Source: Methanobrevibacter sp. YE315
GTDB taxonomy: Archaea; Methanobacteriota; Methanobacteria; Methanobacteriales; Methanobacteriaceae
Length of the DNA: 64,000 nt
Assembly (NCBI RefSeq): GCF_001548675.1
Contig: NZ_CP010834.1
Span: 1,213,501-1,277,500, forward strand
Reading direction: 5' to 3'
Below, one piece after another: positions 46,468 to 55,144 of this stretch; position 1 is the stretch's first letter; each line of letters opens with the position of its first letter. The position numbers and the translations under genes are program-made. The notes below the pieces were generated by a model that saw nothing but the letters and a program-made list of their open reading frames with translations, was not told the origin of the DNA and made no database searches.

Positions 46468-47241
46468 GTGATGAAAATGGCAGAAAATATACTTTATAGA
46501 ATATATGAATGGTACATCTCAAGAGATTTGGTTCCGGAAAAGATGCCCAAACATGTAGCTATAATTATGGATGGAAATAGAAGATATTCAAAGCTCCAAG
46601 GAAATGTTGACGTTTTAAAAGGACATGAAGTTGGTGTAGACACCTTAGAAAAGGTTCTCGATTGGAGCATTGAACTTGGAATAGAAATCATTACTGCCTA
46701 TGCTTTCTCAACAGAAAATTTCAACAGATCAAAGCACGAAGTTGATGGATTGATGGAATTATTCTTCATAAACTTCAAAAAACTAGTGAACAACGAAAGA
46801 ATACACAAAAACGAAGTAAAAGTAAAAGTGGTTGGTAGAACCGAATTGCTTCCGGACAAGGTTAAAGAAGCTATCAGAGAAGCTGAAGAAGCAACAGCGC
46901 ATTACAATAAGAGATTTTTAAATTTAGCTATTGGATATGACGGACGTCTGGAAATTATAGACTCCTTCAAAAAAATTATTGAAGATGTGCAAGCCGGAAA
47001 GATTACAGTTGATGATGTAACCGAAGAGCTTGTAAGCGAAAATCTATATACCGCCGGGCTTGACGACCCTAATTTAATTATCAGAACCAGCGGCGAAGAG
47101 CGCTTAAGCGGATTTTTACTTTGGCAATCATCATATTCAGAATTATATTTTTGTGAGACATTATGGCCTGAACTAAGAAAAGTTGATTTTATAAGAGCTA
47201 TCCGTTCATACCAGGCAAGAGACAGAAGATTTGGGGCTTAA
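46468..47241 (+). CDS. uppS: cis-Prenyltransferase (UppS family)
   Basis: The signature [14 protein letters not shown] lies at residues 28-41, with the catalytic aspartate in [40 protein letters not shown] and the acidic TLWPE end are all typical. Length 257. It makes a long cis-polyprenyl diphosphate, the lipid carrier used in pseudomurein or glycan synthesis. The next gene starts one base after the stop codon. Confidence 0.95.
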   Translation: MMKMAENILYRIYEWYISRDLVPEKMPKHVAIIMDGNRRYSKLQGNVDVLKGHEVGVDTLEKVLDWSIELGIEIITAYAFSTENFNRSKHEVDGLMELFFINFKKLVNNERIHKNEVKVKVVGRTELLPDKVKEAIREAEEATAHYNKRFLNLAIGYDGRLEIIDSFKKIIEDVQAGKITVDDVTEELVSENLYTAGLDDPNLIIRTSGEERLSGFLLWQSSYSELYFCETLWPELRKVDFIRAIRSYQARDRRFGA

Positions 47242-47242
47242 T

Positions 47243-48004
47243 ATGATAGATACTCATTGCCATATTGATTTTAAGGAATTTGATGATGACCGGGAGGATG
47301 TTATCAAAAGGGCGCAGGAAAAGCTAGATTATGTGATTGCTTCAGGTTACAGCAATGACAGCAACATGGACGTATTGCAACTTTCAAAAGACTACAAAGA
47401 TTTTATTTATCCTACTTTTGGTTTTCACCCTGTAAGCTCACAGAATGCAACTGAAGAGGATATAAAAATTGCTCATGACAATATAGATAAATACCTTGAT
47501 GATATTGTGGCAATCGGCGAAGTTGGAATGGATTACTATTACGTTACTGATAAGGCATTGCGTGAAAGACAACAAGAAATATTTACCGACTTTTTAGAAC
47601 TTGCAAATGAATACAAAGTTCCAATCGTGATGCATGTAAGGGACTGTGAAAAAAAGGCCGTCAATATTGTACCCGAATACGAGGACATTCCTTATTTTAT
47701 TTTCCATTGCTATGGAGGCAGCCTAAAAACCGCAAAAAGAATAATGAATATGGGAAACGCCTATATGAGCTTTTCTACAATGCTATGCTATTCCAAACAG
47801 CATCAAGATTTAATTGAAAAAATCGATTTGGACTATATCCTAACTGAAACTGACAGCCCGTTTCTTGCAATGACAAAAGAAGAAAGAAACGAACCTGCAA
47901 ATGTTGTTAATGCAGTTTATAAAATAGCTGAAATAAAAAATATTGATGTCGGCACAGTTGATGAAGTTACCACCAAAAATGCCCGCCATGTTTTTAAAAT
48001 TTAG
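47243..48004 (+). CDS. TatD-family metal-dependent hydrolase
   Basis: I take the ATG at 47243, giving MIDTHCHIDF, the TatD metal motif HxH at the very start; an earlier ATG in the uppS end is possible. GEVGMDYYY, PIVMHVRDC, FHCYGGS and ETDSPFLA provide the remaining metal sites. About 253 residues. TatD enzymes are Mg-dependent DNA 3'-5' exonucleases or related phosphoesterases. The stop overlaps the convergent gene by four bases. Confidence 0.9.
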   Translation: MIDTHCHIDFKEFDDDREDVIKRAQEKLDYVIASGYSNDSNMDVLQLSKDYKDFIYPTFGFHPVSSQNATEEDIKIAHDNIDKYLDDIVAIGEVGMDYYYVTDKALRERQQEIFTDFLELANEYKVPIVMHVRDCEKKAVNIVPEYEDIPYFIFHCYGGSLKTAKRIMNMGNAYMSFSTMLCYSKQHQDLIEKIDLDYILTETDSPFLAMTKEERNEPANVVNAVYKIAEIKNIDVGTVDEVTTKNARHVFKI

Positions 48005-48369
48005 TAATGAAGCGTGAAATTCAAATTAATCAGCACATCATTATTTTCATTTACTGCTTCAATTTCAAATTCAAAATCAGTTAAATCATCCATAACCAAT
48101 TTTATCAGGTTCCATTTAAGAATTGAATCATTCAAGAATATTGTAAACTGATTATTGCTAATTTTAGCTTGTTTTCTGCAAAACAATTTGAATGCATAAA
48201 AATAAAGTTCCAATCTTAAAATCAGATCTTCCTTATCACCATTTCCATTGATGAAATATTCCTTCAAGTCTTCCTGTAGGATTTTTCCCTCATCCCCCAC
48301 ATCGGCTTTGAAAGTTTCCATTTCAACTAAATCCTGCATCAGTTGCTTTTTTTCTTCTTCGCTATACAT
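48001..48369 (-). CDS. Unknown 122-residue protein
   Basis: The ORF starts directly after the carboxymuconolactone decarboxylase-like gene on the same strand. The product has an acidic helical N-terminus (EEEKKQLMQDLVEME), a helical middle with FKLFCRKQAK, and beta-like C-terminal strands. No family recognised. It overlaps the convergent TatD gene by four bases. Confidence 0.6.
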   Translation of the reverse strand: MYSEEEKKQLMQDLVEMETFKADVGDEGKILQEDLKEYFINGNGDKEDLILRLELYFYAFKLFCRKQAKISNNQFTIFLNDSILKWNLIKLVMDDLTDFEFEIEAVNENNDVLINLNFTLHY

Positions 48370-48747
48370 CTAATCACTCAGCAAATCCCTTTCTGCAAAC
48401 ACTTCCTTTGCAGCCACAATGCCGTTAATGGCTTTTGGAAAACCTGCATATGCACTCATCTGCATAATTATTTCAACTATCTCTGTAGTGGAGTTTCCTA
48501 CATTAAGTGCCGCGTTTATATGGTCTTTAAGCTGAGGGATTGTTCCAAGAACTGTTAATGCTGCAACAGTGCACAATTCCCTGGTCTTTAAATCGACCTC
48601 TTTTCTTGTGTATATTTCATAATAAGGGAATTCAACAACAAATCTGGACATGTCCGGAGCAATATCATCAATTACTTCAAAAATTTCCTCTAAAGGTCTT
48701 TCCTGAATTGATTCCAATACTTCTTTTCCTTTTTCATACCTGTTCAT
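48370..48747 (-). CDS. Carboxymuconolactone decarboxylase family protein
   Basis: A 125-residue protein with the CMD-fold text RKEVDLKTRELCTVAALTVLG, LKDHINAALNVGNSTTEIVEI and AYAGFPKAINGIVAAK. The AhpD-type CxxC pair is absent; a single cysteine sits in RELCTVA. This matches the gamma-CMD subgroup, which may act as a redox or lactone enzyme; the activity is unknown. It lies 15 bases after the pilin-like gene. Confidence 0.85.
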   Translation of the reverse strand: MNRYEKGKEVLESIQERPLEEIFEVIDDIAPDMSRFVVEFPYYEIYTRKEVDLKTRELCTVAALTVLGTIPQLKDHINAALNVGNSTTEIVEIIMQMSAYAGFPKAINGIVAAKEVFAERDLLSD

Positions 48748-48762
48748 AATTATATTATATCC

Positions 48763-49260
48763 TTAAACCCATTTAACATTAGCTGTCGTGTAAACATAAT
48801 GGGGTGAAAAAACCGGGTTATACAATTTATTGGTTGCCTGGGTCGTGTTGAAACTGACCGCAATGGATTTTCTTAAATTGTAGTTTATCCTATCACCTAT
48901 CGAAATCAATTCCTCATTATCAAATCTTTCTGAGGTTTTAGCATAGACCTTGAATTGTATTCTCTTTTTACCATAATTGGCATCCATGCCAAGCTCCGAA
49001 TAGGAAATATTAACAATTTCAACAGAATAGGGATTCAATATGTTTATTTTAGAATTGGAATACAGCCTATAGGCATCCGCTGGATAGATTGCGCTTGAAG
49101 AGGTTGCAAGCCCCTCGATAGCGCCATTGCGTGCAGCGCTCATTGCGATGTTTAATTCGTTTTCACCTGCAATAAATACAATAGAAATCATTGCAACGAC
49201 AATCAATGTCCCGAAAAGGAATAAAAGCTCTGCCGATATTTGTCCTTTGTTATCCATCAT
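48763..49260 (-). CDS. Class III signal peptide pilin-like protein 2
   Basis: The N-terminus MMDNKGQISAELLFLFG is the class III signal: a short basic leader, cleavage expected between Gly and Gln, and a Glu at +5 of the mature helix. One hydrophobic segment follows and then a 130-residue soluble domain with NILNPYSVEIVNISYSE. Such proteins are processed by EppA and form pili or surface structures in methanogens. The start overlaps the upstream pilin gene by four bases. Confidence 0.8.
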   Translation of the reverse strand: MMDNKGQISAELLFLFGTLIVVAMISIVFIAGENELNIAMSAARNGAIEGLATSSSAIYPADAYRLYSNSKINILNPYSVEIVNISYSELGMDANYGKKRIQFKVYAKTSERFDNEELISIGDRINYNLRKSIAVSFNTTQATNKLYNPVFSPHYVYTTANVKWV

Positions 49261-49652
49261 GTTATCACTATTTTTCCGTCTTCCGTTTTTGAAATGTAAT
49301 ATCCCCTTCCGCTAACCATTTTGTATTTCGAATCAATATTTATTAGCGGAAGCATTGTCTCACCCTTTTTGCCGTCATATTCTATCGTCAATTTAGACTT
49401 ATCGACCGTCATTTCAAAGTATCCTCTATCGGAGGGCAACTTAATGTATTTTGAATAGCCAATCCCATTCGAATTTACCTGATTGATTACGGATGCAACA
49501 TTATCCAAAATGAGCCTATGAGACACACTATTTTCAATATTCAAACTTGAAGAAATAGTCGATGATGCATAAAATAATAACCCACAGGTTATTATTAAAA
49601 TAATAAATAATGAAAATAAATATTCAACTGAAATAAATCCTTTTTCGTCCAT
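49257..49652 (-). CDS. Class III signal peptide pilin-like protein 1
   Basis: MDEKGFISVEYLFSLFIIL is a class III-like signal with Phe at +1 instead of Gln, and Glu at +5. A single membrane helix is followed by a soluble domain of about 95 residues with DRGYFEMTVDKSKLTIEYDGK and a C-terminal YYISKTEDGKIVIT. The two genes form an overlapping pair and are likely minor pilins or membrane-anchored surface proteins. Confidence 0.75.
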   Translation of the reverse strand: MDEKGFISVEYLFSLFIILIITCGLLFYASSTISSSLNIENSVSHRLILDNVASVINQVNSNGIGYSKYIKLPSDRGYFEMTVDKSKLTIEYDGKKGETMLPLINIDSKYKMVSGRGYYISKTEDGKIVIT

Positions 49653-49750
49653 AATTTTTAATTATTTTTAATATTAATAAAGTTTACTTAAATTTAAGCT
49701 CAATTTTGATACATAATTATTAAATAATACTTGAAACTAAAAAATATATT

Positions 49751-50503
49751 ATGAAAGGAAAAGTTATATTCATTGGTGCAGGTCCTGGAGATCCTGATTT
49801 AATAACAGTAAAAGGAAGAAACGTAATTGAAAAGGCTGATGTAATCATTTATGCAGGTTCACTTGTAAATAAAAATGTTTTATGTCCTGCAAAAGAGGAT
49901 TGCGTTATTCACAATAGCGCATATTTAAATTTGGAAGAAACTGATGCAATCATTACTGAAGCCGTAAACGAAGGTAAACTTGTTGCTCGTGTGCACACCG
50001 GAGACCCTTCAATATATGGTGCCATCGGCGAACAGATTCGCGAACTTAAAAAACATGACATTGAATATGAGATTATTCCCGGCGTAAGTTCACTATTCGG
50101 TACAGCCAGCGTTTTGGAAGCTGAATTAACTTTACCTGAAATTTCACAAAGCGTCATCATTACCCGTCCTGAGGGAAGAACACCTAAGCCTGATGGTGAA
50201 AGCATAGCCAGTTTTTCAAAGCATCATGCGACAATGTGCATCTTTTTGGGTATCGGTATGATTGATAAGGTAGTTGATGAATTGCTTGAAGGTTATGAAA
50301 AAACTACTCCCGTGGCAGTAGTTAAAAAGGCAACTTGGCCAGACCAAGAAATAATTAGAGGAACCCTCGCAGATATTGCACAAAAAGTTAAAGATGCCAA
50401 TATAACAAAGACTGCAATGATTGTAGTGGGAGATGTGTTAGACCCTGGAGATTTTAATGCATCTAAGCTATATGACAAAAACTTTAAACATGAATATAGG
50501 TAA
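49751..50503 (+). CDS. cbiF: Cobalt-precorrin-4 C11-methyltransferase
   Basis: The SAM-binding motif VIFIGAGPGDPDLITVKG is at residues 5-22, with HTGDPSIYGAIGEQ, PGVSSLFGTASVLEAELTLP and ITRPEGRTP typical of CbiF. Length 250. It methylates C11 of cobalt-precorrin-4 in anaerobic cobalamin synthesis, needed for the corrinoid of Mtr. Single gene divergent from the pilin operon. Confidence 0.95.
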   Translation: MKGKVIFIGAGPGDPDLITVKGRNVIEKADVIIYAGSLVNKNVLCPAKEDCVIHNSAYLNLEETDAIITEAVNEGKLVARVHTGDPSIYGAIGEQIRELKKHDIEYEIIPGVSSLFGTASVLEAELTLPEISQSVIITRPEGRTPKPDGESIASFSKHHATMCIFLGIGMIDKVVDELLEGYEKTTPVAVVKKATWPDQEIIRGTLADIAQKVKDANITKTAMIVVGDVLDPGDFNASKLYDKNFKHEYR

Positions 50504-50586
50504 GTTTTAACTTAAATCCTAAAACTAGGAAAAAATAGATTTTGAATAAAAAATATTTAAAAAAAAGAATTAATTAAGGAAGCAAC

Positions 50587-52167
50587 ATGTACGAACTAGT
50601 CGACCAAATTATAAACATAGATTTTGAGGAATTGTCCACTTTTGACTTTCCAATCGATTATCGCTTTGGATTATGCGTGAACTTAAGAGGAACAAAATAC
50701 GAATTTCTAGTCCATTTTAAGAGCAACACCGACAAAGTCATCTGTTTAGGTGCAGGAGCCATGGGTAATCATTCAAAGCATGATACCAGAAGACCATTTT
50801 TCCACAGGCACGGTTGGAAATTCGATGCATCCTCAATTTGGTACAATGACCCTACACGCTACTTGAACTTAAAATCAAAAGGTTCATGGGGCGTTGGAAC
50901 AACCGATGAATACTTTTTAGAAAACATAGGAATAATCGTCGTTAAACTTATATCCCGCTTGGATTTGAAACAGGAAAATCTAATTTTCTATGGAAGTTCA
51001 ATGGGCGGTTTCACTTCACTTCAACTGGCAACACTGGTTAGGGATTCTACCGCACTTGCAGACATCCCCCAGTTGGAATTCCAGAATCATGTTAGCTATG
51101 AAAGAGTTAAGCCATACTGTTTTCCAGGACTAAGCGATGAGGAAATTTGGGATAGATTCAAACATAGGTTTGATGTTATCGAACTGATGAAAAAAGAAAA
51201 TTACATCCCAAAAGCAACAATCATATTCAACTGCAGCAATAGGGACATCAACACCCAATATCTGGACTTCATAAAAAAAACCAATGAACTTCCAAAAATC
51301 GAAAATAAAAGCAACCATATAAAAATCGTGTTTAATTACATTGACGCCCATAAACCGTTGGGCAGTCCTGAAAGTAGGATGCTGGCAAATGGAATAACAT
51401 CTAAAAATATGATGGCCTATTACGATGAGCTTGAAGACTCAGAAATGTATCAGGAAAACCAGCGATTAAAAGCCCAAGTAAACCAAAACTGCAACACAAA
51501 ACACCTAATAAAAGACTGCTTATTCCAAGACGGCAAATTCTACAACCACTACAACCGTATCATAATCGACAATGAAGGAACAATGAGTTGTAATGTAAGT
51601 TCCGCTGGATTCTACCTCGCAGACAAAACCGGAACCGCAACCAATCTAACACAATGCCTACAATACACACCACCATTCAGCTTCGAATTCGACGTCGAAA
51701 ACCCATACGGAAACGCATTCATACATGTAACAAACGGAACAACAACAGTCAACAAGAAATTCCAGATAGTATCACAGAACAAGAAATCCTATCATGTAAA
51801 AGTCGAAGTCCTAACCGACCGCATCAACTACTATGTTGATAATGTCTACAAATCAGATTTAACCTGGACAGGAACATTCACAGGCAACCTCCGTATCGGA
51901 TTCAGATTAAACGATGGAAGTAGCATGCGATTCGACAACTTTATCATCTACTCTATGAGTACTGTTCCAGGAGCACCAGAAAGTGTTACATTATCAAGTG
52001 ATAAGAGTGTATTGTCTTATTATGATAATGAGTCTGCTACTGTCCTGTATCAGGAAAACCAGCGATTAAAAGCCCAAGTAAACACATTGCTTTCATCAAA
52101 TTCATGGAAGATTACAAAACCTCTTAGAAAAATAGGTTCAATACTAAGAAAATACCTTAAAAAATAA
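50587..52167 (+). CDS. Asp2-like alpha/beta hydrolase with inserted beta domain and coiled tail
   Basis: Residues 50-290 are an alpha/beta hydrolase: nucleophile Ser138 in YGSSMGG, an acid in IFNCSNRDIN and His in YIDAHKPLGS. A 13-residue YQENQRLKAQVN segment follows at about residue 287. A 180-residue region with FSFEFDVENPYGNAF and LRIGFRLNDGSS (LamG/concanavalin-like) comes next, then the same YQENQRLKAQVN at about 487, and a C-terminal SWKITKPLRKIG tail found in glycosyltransferases of surface-glycan clusters. The role is probably in surface glycan modification. Confidence 0.65.
   Translation: MYELVDQIINIDFEELSTFDFPIDYRFGLCVNLRGTKYEFLVHFKSNTDKVICLGAGAMGNHSKHDTRRPFFHRHGWKFDASSIWYNDPTRYLNLKSKGSWGVGTTDEYFLENIGIIVVKLISRLDLKQENLIFYGSSMGGFTSLQLATLVRDSTALADIPQLEFQNHVSYERVKPYCFPGLSDEEIWDRFKHRFDVIELMKKENYIPKATIIFNCSNRDINTQYLDFIKKTNELPKIENKSNHIKIVFNYIDAHKPLGSPESRMLANGITSKNMMAYYDELEDSEMYQENQRLKAQVNQNCNTKHLIKDCLFQDGKFYNHYNRIIIDNEGTMSCNVSSAGFYLADKTGTATNLTQCLQYTPPFSFEFDVENPYGNAFIHVTNGTTTVNKKFQIVSQNKKSYHVKVEVLTDRINYYVDNVYKSDLTWTGTFTGNLRIGFRLNDGSSMRFDNFIIYSMSTVPGAPESVTLSSDKSVLSYYDNESATVLYQENQRLKAQVNTLLSSNSWKITKPLRKIGSILRKYLKK
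51446..51483 (+). repeat. 38-bp direct repeat, left copy
   Basis: The 38 bases from 51446 to 51483, starting tgtatcagg and ending caagtaaac, recur exactly at 52046-52083, exactly 600 bases away and in frame. They encode the YQENQRLKAQVN coil in both places and flank the inserted beta domain. Confidence 0.95.
52046..52083 (+). repeat. 38-bp direct repeat, right copy
   Basis: Exact second copy of the repeat at 51446-51483. The upstream codons also match weakly (YYD in both), and bases just outside the repeat differ. The domain between the copies uses noticeably more C-ending codons than the flanks. Confidence 0.95.
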
Positions 52168-52171
52168 TTTT

Positions 52172-53116
52172 TTAATTATATTTGTCCCTAATTTCATTCA
52201 TCAATCTTAACTTTTCAAATGCAACATCTTTCGGAGCTCTTCTCAATCCGCAATCAGGATCCAAAAGTAAATTATCCTTGCCAACAATATCAATAGCTTT
52301 TTTGACTAAGTTTTCAACATCTTCAACATTATCGACTTCATTGACGGATGAATCAACACAGCCAAAACCTACTTTCTTATTTTTAAGCAATGAAGCATTC
52401 TGCTCAAGAACACCGAGATTAACGTTGTTTCCCGCAAACTCCATATCTAAAATGTCAATATCAAATGTGGTCAAATCCTTAAATGCATCATTCAAAAGAC
52501 CACATACATGCATCGCCAAAGGAACTTCAAGTCCATCTTTAAGAATGCCGATAGCTTCACGGGCAGTTTTCATATCAACCATCCCTGTAGACAAGAAAGG
52601 TTCATCAACCTGTATATAGACGGGTTCTACTTTTTTGGCTATTGCATCAACTTCAAATTTCAATGAATGTGCCAAATCAATGATTGCATCTTCCTTGTTT
52701 TTATAAAAAGCCTGAATTCTGGATGAATGAACAATTGTATTAGGGCCTGTAATGATTCCTTTCACTCCGCAGCCTTCCGGAATTTGACCTCCATAATACT
52801 CCCTCATCACCTTTTTGGCATACTGCAAGTCTTTAATGGAAATTTCCTGGGTTGGATTTCTGATTTTTCCGACAATGAATGTATTTCCATCCTCAATCTT
52901 CATTCCAGGAATGTATTTTGTAAAAATAGAAACCATGTCACCTCTAACTTGACCATCTGAGATTATATCCACTCCTGCATCAAGTTGAGCAATGACACTA
53001 GCCTTAATTGCATCTTTGAACGGATCATATGAACCAAAAGCCTTTAACAGCTTATCCTTAAAATTAGATGGTGAGCTTTCCTCAGCCGGAAAACTACCTA
53101 CAACAGTTGATTTCAT
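52172..53116 (-). CDS. Archaeal short methionine synthase (MetE C-terminal type)
   Basis: A 314-residue MetE-C barrel: TVVGSFPAEE at the N-terminus, ISDGQVRGDM, YIQVDEPFLST, HVCGLLND and a terminal DPDCGLRRAP carrying a zinc cysteine. His, Cys and Cys zinc ligands are present as HVC and DCGL. Short archaeal forms lack the N-terminal half and probably take a methyl group from a corrinoid protein, not folate. The gene overlaps DUF1894 by four bases. Confidence 0.9.
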   Translation of the reverse strand: MKSTVVGSFPAEESSPSNFKDKLLKAFGSYDPFKDAIKASVIAQLDAGVDIISDGQVRGDMVSIFTKYIPGMKIEDGNTFIVGKIRNPTQEISIKDLQYAKKVMREYYGGQIPEGCGVKGIITGPNTIVHSSRIQAFYKNKEDAIIDLAHSLKFEVDAIAKKVEPVYIQVDEPFLSTGMVDMKTAREAIGILKDGLEVPLAMHVCGLLNDAFKDLTTFDIDILDMEFAGNNVNLGVLEQNASLLKNKKVGFGCVDSSVNEVDNVEDVENLVKKAIDIVGKDNLLLDPDCGLRRAPKDVAFEKLRLMNEIRDKYN

Positions 53117-53427
53117 TTTTTATTACCGGTATCTAGCTTCCTTATTTTTTCAACTTCTTCTTCATCAATTGGAAGTTCAACTACAGAAGTACCATGGCAA
53201 GGTTTAGTATAAGGTAGAAAAACAGTTCCTTTTTCATGGTCAAATCCAATTGGAATTGGTGGGATACCAATAACTCTAACGCCCAAAACTTCATCACCAG
53301 GCTTGATGTAAACTATATCCTCAGCTTTATACCTGATAATCATTGCACAGTCTTTAAAACCTGCTCTTGCCGCATGAATTTCATAGTTATCGGATTGTTG
53401 AAGATATGTATCTAAACAGAATGACAT
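53113..53427 (-). CDS. DUF1894 family protein
   Basis: A 104-residue protein with the text LDTYLQQSDNYEIHAARAGFKDC, IIRYKAEDIVYIKPG and IPPIPIGFD, recognised as DUF1894. It is sandwiched between DUF1890 and the methionine synthase; its stop codon overlaps the metE start. Function unknown; the fixed pairing suggests a methyl-transfer partner. Confidence 0.8.
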   Translation of the reverse strand: MSFCLDTYLQQSDNYEIHAARAGFKDCAMIIRYKAEDIVYIKPGDEVLGVRVIGIPPIPIGFDHEKGTVFLPYTKPCHGTSVVELPIDEEEVEKIRKLDTGNKK

Positions 53428-53886
53428 TTATTCAAACTCCTTTATAGCTTTATCAAATTTAACTTTAATTGGAGAAGGATTATGGAAAGCTCTTACAGAA
53501 ACAATTTTGGCATTGCTTCCGCTTTCTTCAATCATGCTTACAAATTCAGCCACTTCATCCGCATCTCTTGAGAAAACAAGTGCAAGAGATTTGGTTTGAA
53601 GAATCTGTTCAAAGGTTACGAAAAATGATGCTGCCGCATCCTTATGGACAAAACCAACCAATAAATCATAATCTCCTTCATTGATATCTCCTAAAGTTCT
53701 TTCCAAATCCATTAAATTAAGATTATAAAAACCTTCAGGATCAGATATCTTTACTAATTTAGAAGCTGCAGGATTTGCAGCGATTGCAGTATCATAACCC
53801 ATTTTATTTAATTTATTATACACATAAACAGCCATTGGAGTCTGAGCTGGAGTTTCAGGACATCCAAGCAATATTAAAGCTTTCAT
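53428..53886 (-). CDS. DUF1890 family protein
   Basis: A 152-residue protein beginning MKALILLGCPETPAQTPMAVYVYNKL, with YDTAIAANPAASKLVKISDP and YDLLVGFVHKDAAASFFVTF. This is DUF1890, a methanogen family with a B12-domain-like or Rossmann-like start. Starts ten bases after the membrane protein gene and abuts DUF1894. Function unknown. Confidence 0.8.
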   Translation of the reverse strand: MKALILLGCPETPAQTPMAVYVYNKLNKMGYDTAIAANPAASKLVKISDPEGFYNLNLMDLERTLGDINEGDYDLLVGFVHKDAAASFFVTFEQILQTKSLALVFSRDADEVAEFVSMIEESGSNAKIVSVRAFHNPSPIKVKFDKAIKEFE

Positions 53887-53896
53887 ATTACTACCT

Positions 53897-54979
53897 CTAT
53901 GAACGTGATTTCAATGTAACAACATTAGCTAAAATCAATGTACCGATAAACAGGAATGTCAATAATGCCATACCGTTGATGGATCTGTTAAATACGAATA
54001 ATCCTATTAAAGCTTGTGCACAGAATGCTGCTAAGGCACCAGTTAACAATACTTCTCTTCCAAGATACTTCTTATTATTTTTCTCTCTTTTCTCTCTGTA
54101 CATTGTCAATATTTTAAAACCTATGATTATAGTTCCCAGTACGAATGCAATCAAAGCGACAAGCCCTAAAATTCCAAAGTCGAAACCATAACCGAAAATA
54201 CCTGGAAGCATATAGTCAATTGTATCCTTTTGGTTAACTAGCACACCAAAGAACATTGGGAATGGCAATCCAAAGAATAAAACCAATTGCATCGGCAACG
54301 TAATATAACCTTCAGCAAATGCCGTTCCTTCCGCACCCCAATAGGATGCTCTTGCATTATGTCCAATTAATTGCAGGTTATTCAATACCATTTTAATACT
54401 TGATAAGGAGTATTGCTCAATCCTACCTAACCTTAAGAGTGGTGAAAAGATTGTCATGCCTGTTACACGAGCTACAGCTTCTAAAAGAAGAAATCCTGCT
54501 CCGGCAGCACCAATAAATAACAATACCCTTTTTAATGTGAATACTGATTTTTCCCTGAAGGATTCTGAAATAATTAAGTAACCCAAGAATAAACCTAATA
54601 TCCATAATATTAAAAATGACCTGTGCATTAATCCACCGAAAACGGTGATTCCAATAAGGAACAATATTACAAATCTTCTTAAAGGCCGTATATCTACGCC
54701 CGACTCTTTCATCACTTTCAGTGAAGCTAATGCAGTGACAGCACCCAATAATGCTATTGGACCGAACGGGTGAGTAAATTCTGCTTGACTTGAAGAAATC
54801 ACAAGAAGCGCAATATCTGCTCCGAAAACTAATGTGAAACCTCCCATTATGAATAATGATAAAAAGGTTACTACACTAAGTGACAAAGGTATTAAGTTAA
54901 GACAAAATACTAATGTAACAAAAAGCATTGCTGCAACTTCTACAATTAATTGAAAATGGTTTTGAGCAATTAATAACAT
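53897..54979 (-). CDS. Multi-pass membrane protein, unknown
   Basis: A 360-residue protein with about nine or ten predicted membrane helices and few long loops. FGADIALLVISSSQAEFTHPFGPIALLGA and LMHRSFLILWILGLFLGYLI are characteristic segments. No family recognised with confidence. It heads the run DUF1890-DUF1894-methionine synthase, ten bases upstream of DUF1890. Confidence 0.7.
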   Translation of the reverse strand: MLLIAQNHFQLIVEVAAMLFVTLVFCLNLIPLSLSVVTFLSLFIMGGFTLVFGADIALLVISSSQAEFTHPFGPIALLGAVTALASLKVMKESGVDIRPLRRFVILFLIGITVFGGLMHRSFLILWILGLFLGYLIISESFREKSVFTLKRVLLFIGAAGAGFLLLEAVARVTGMTIFSPLLRLGRIEQYSLSSIKMVLNNLQLIGHNARASYWGAEGTAFAEGYITLPMQLVLFFGLPFPMFFGVLVNQKDTIDYMLPGIFGYGFDFGILGLVALIAFVLGTIIIGFKILTMYREKREKNNKKYLGREVLLTGALAAFCAQALIGLFVFNRSINGMALLTFLFIGTLILANVVTLKSRS

Positions 54980-55017
54980 AATTTAATCACAATTCTCTTT
55001 TTATTTTTAAATATAAA

Positions 55018-55090
<73 letters not shown>

Positions 55091-55133
55091 ATAAAAAATT
55101 AATTTAATTATCAATAAAATATTAGATTATTTT

Positions 55134-55143
55134 AATATAAATA
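55134..55143 (-). promoter_or_regulatory. Probable TATA box of tRNA-Ala
   Basis: Reverse strand reads tatttatatt, a good archaeal TATA element about 44 bases upstream of the tRNA 5' end. Initiation about 25 bases on would leave a short 5' leader for RNase P. Confidence 0.5.
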
Positions 55144-55144
55144 A

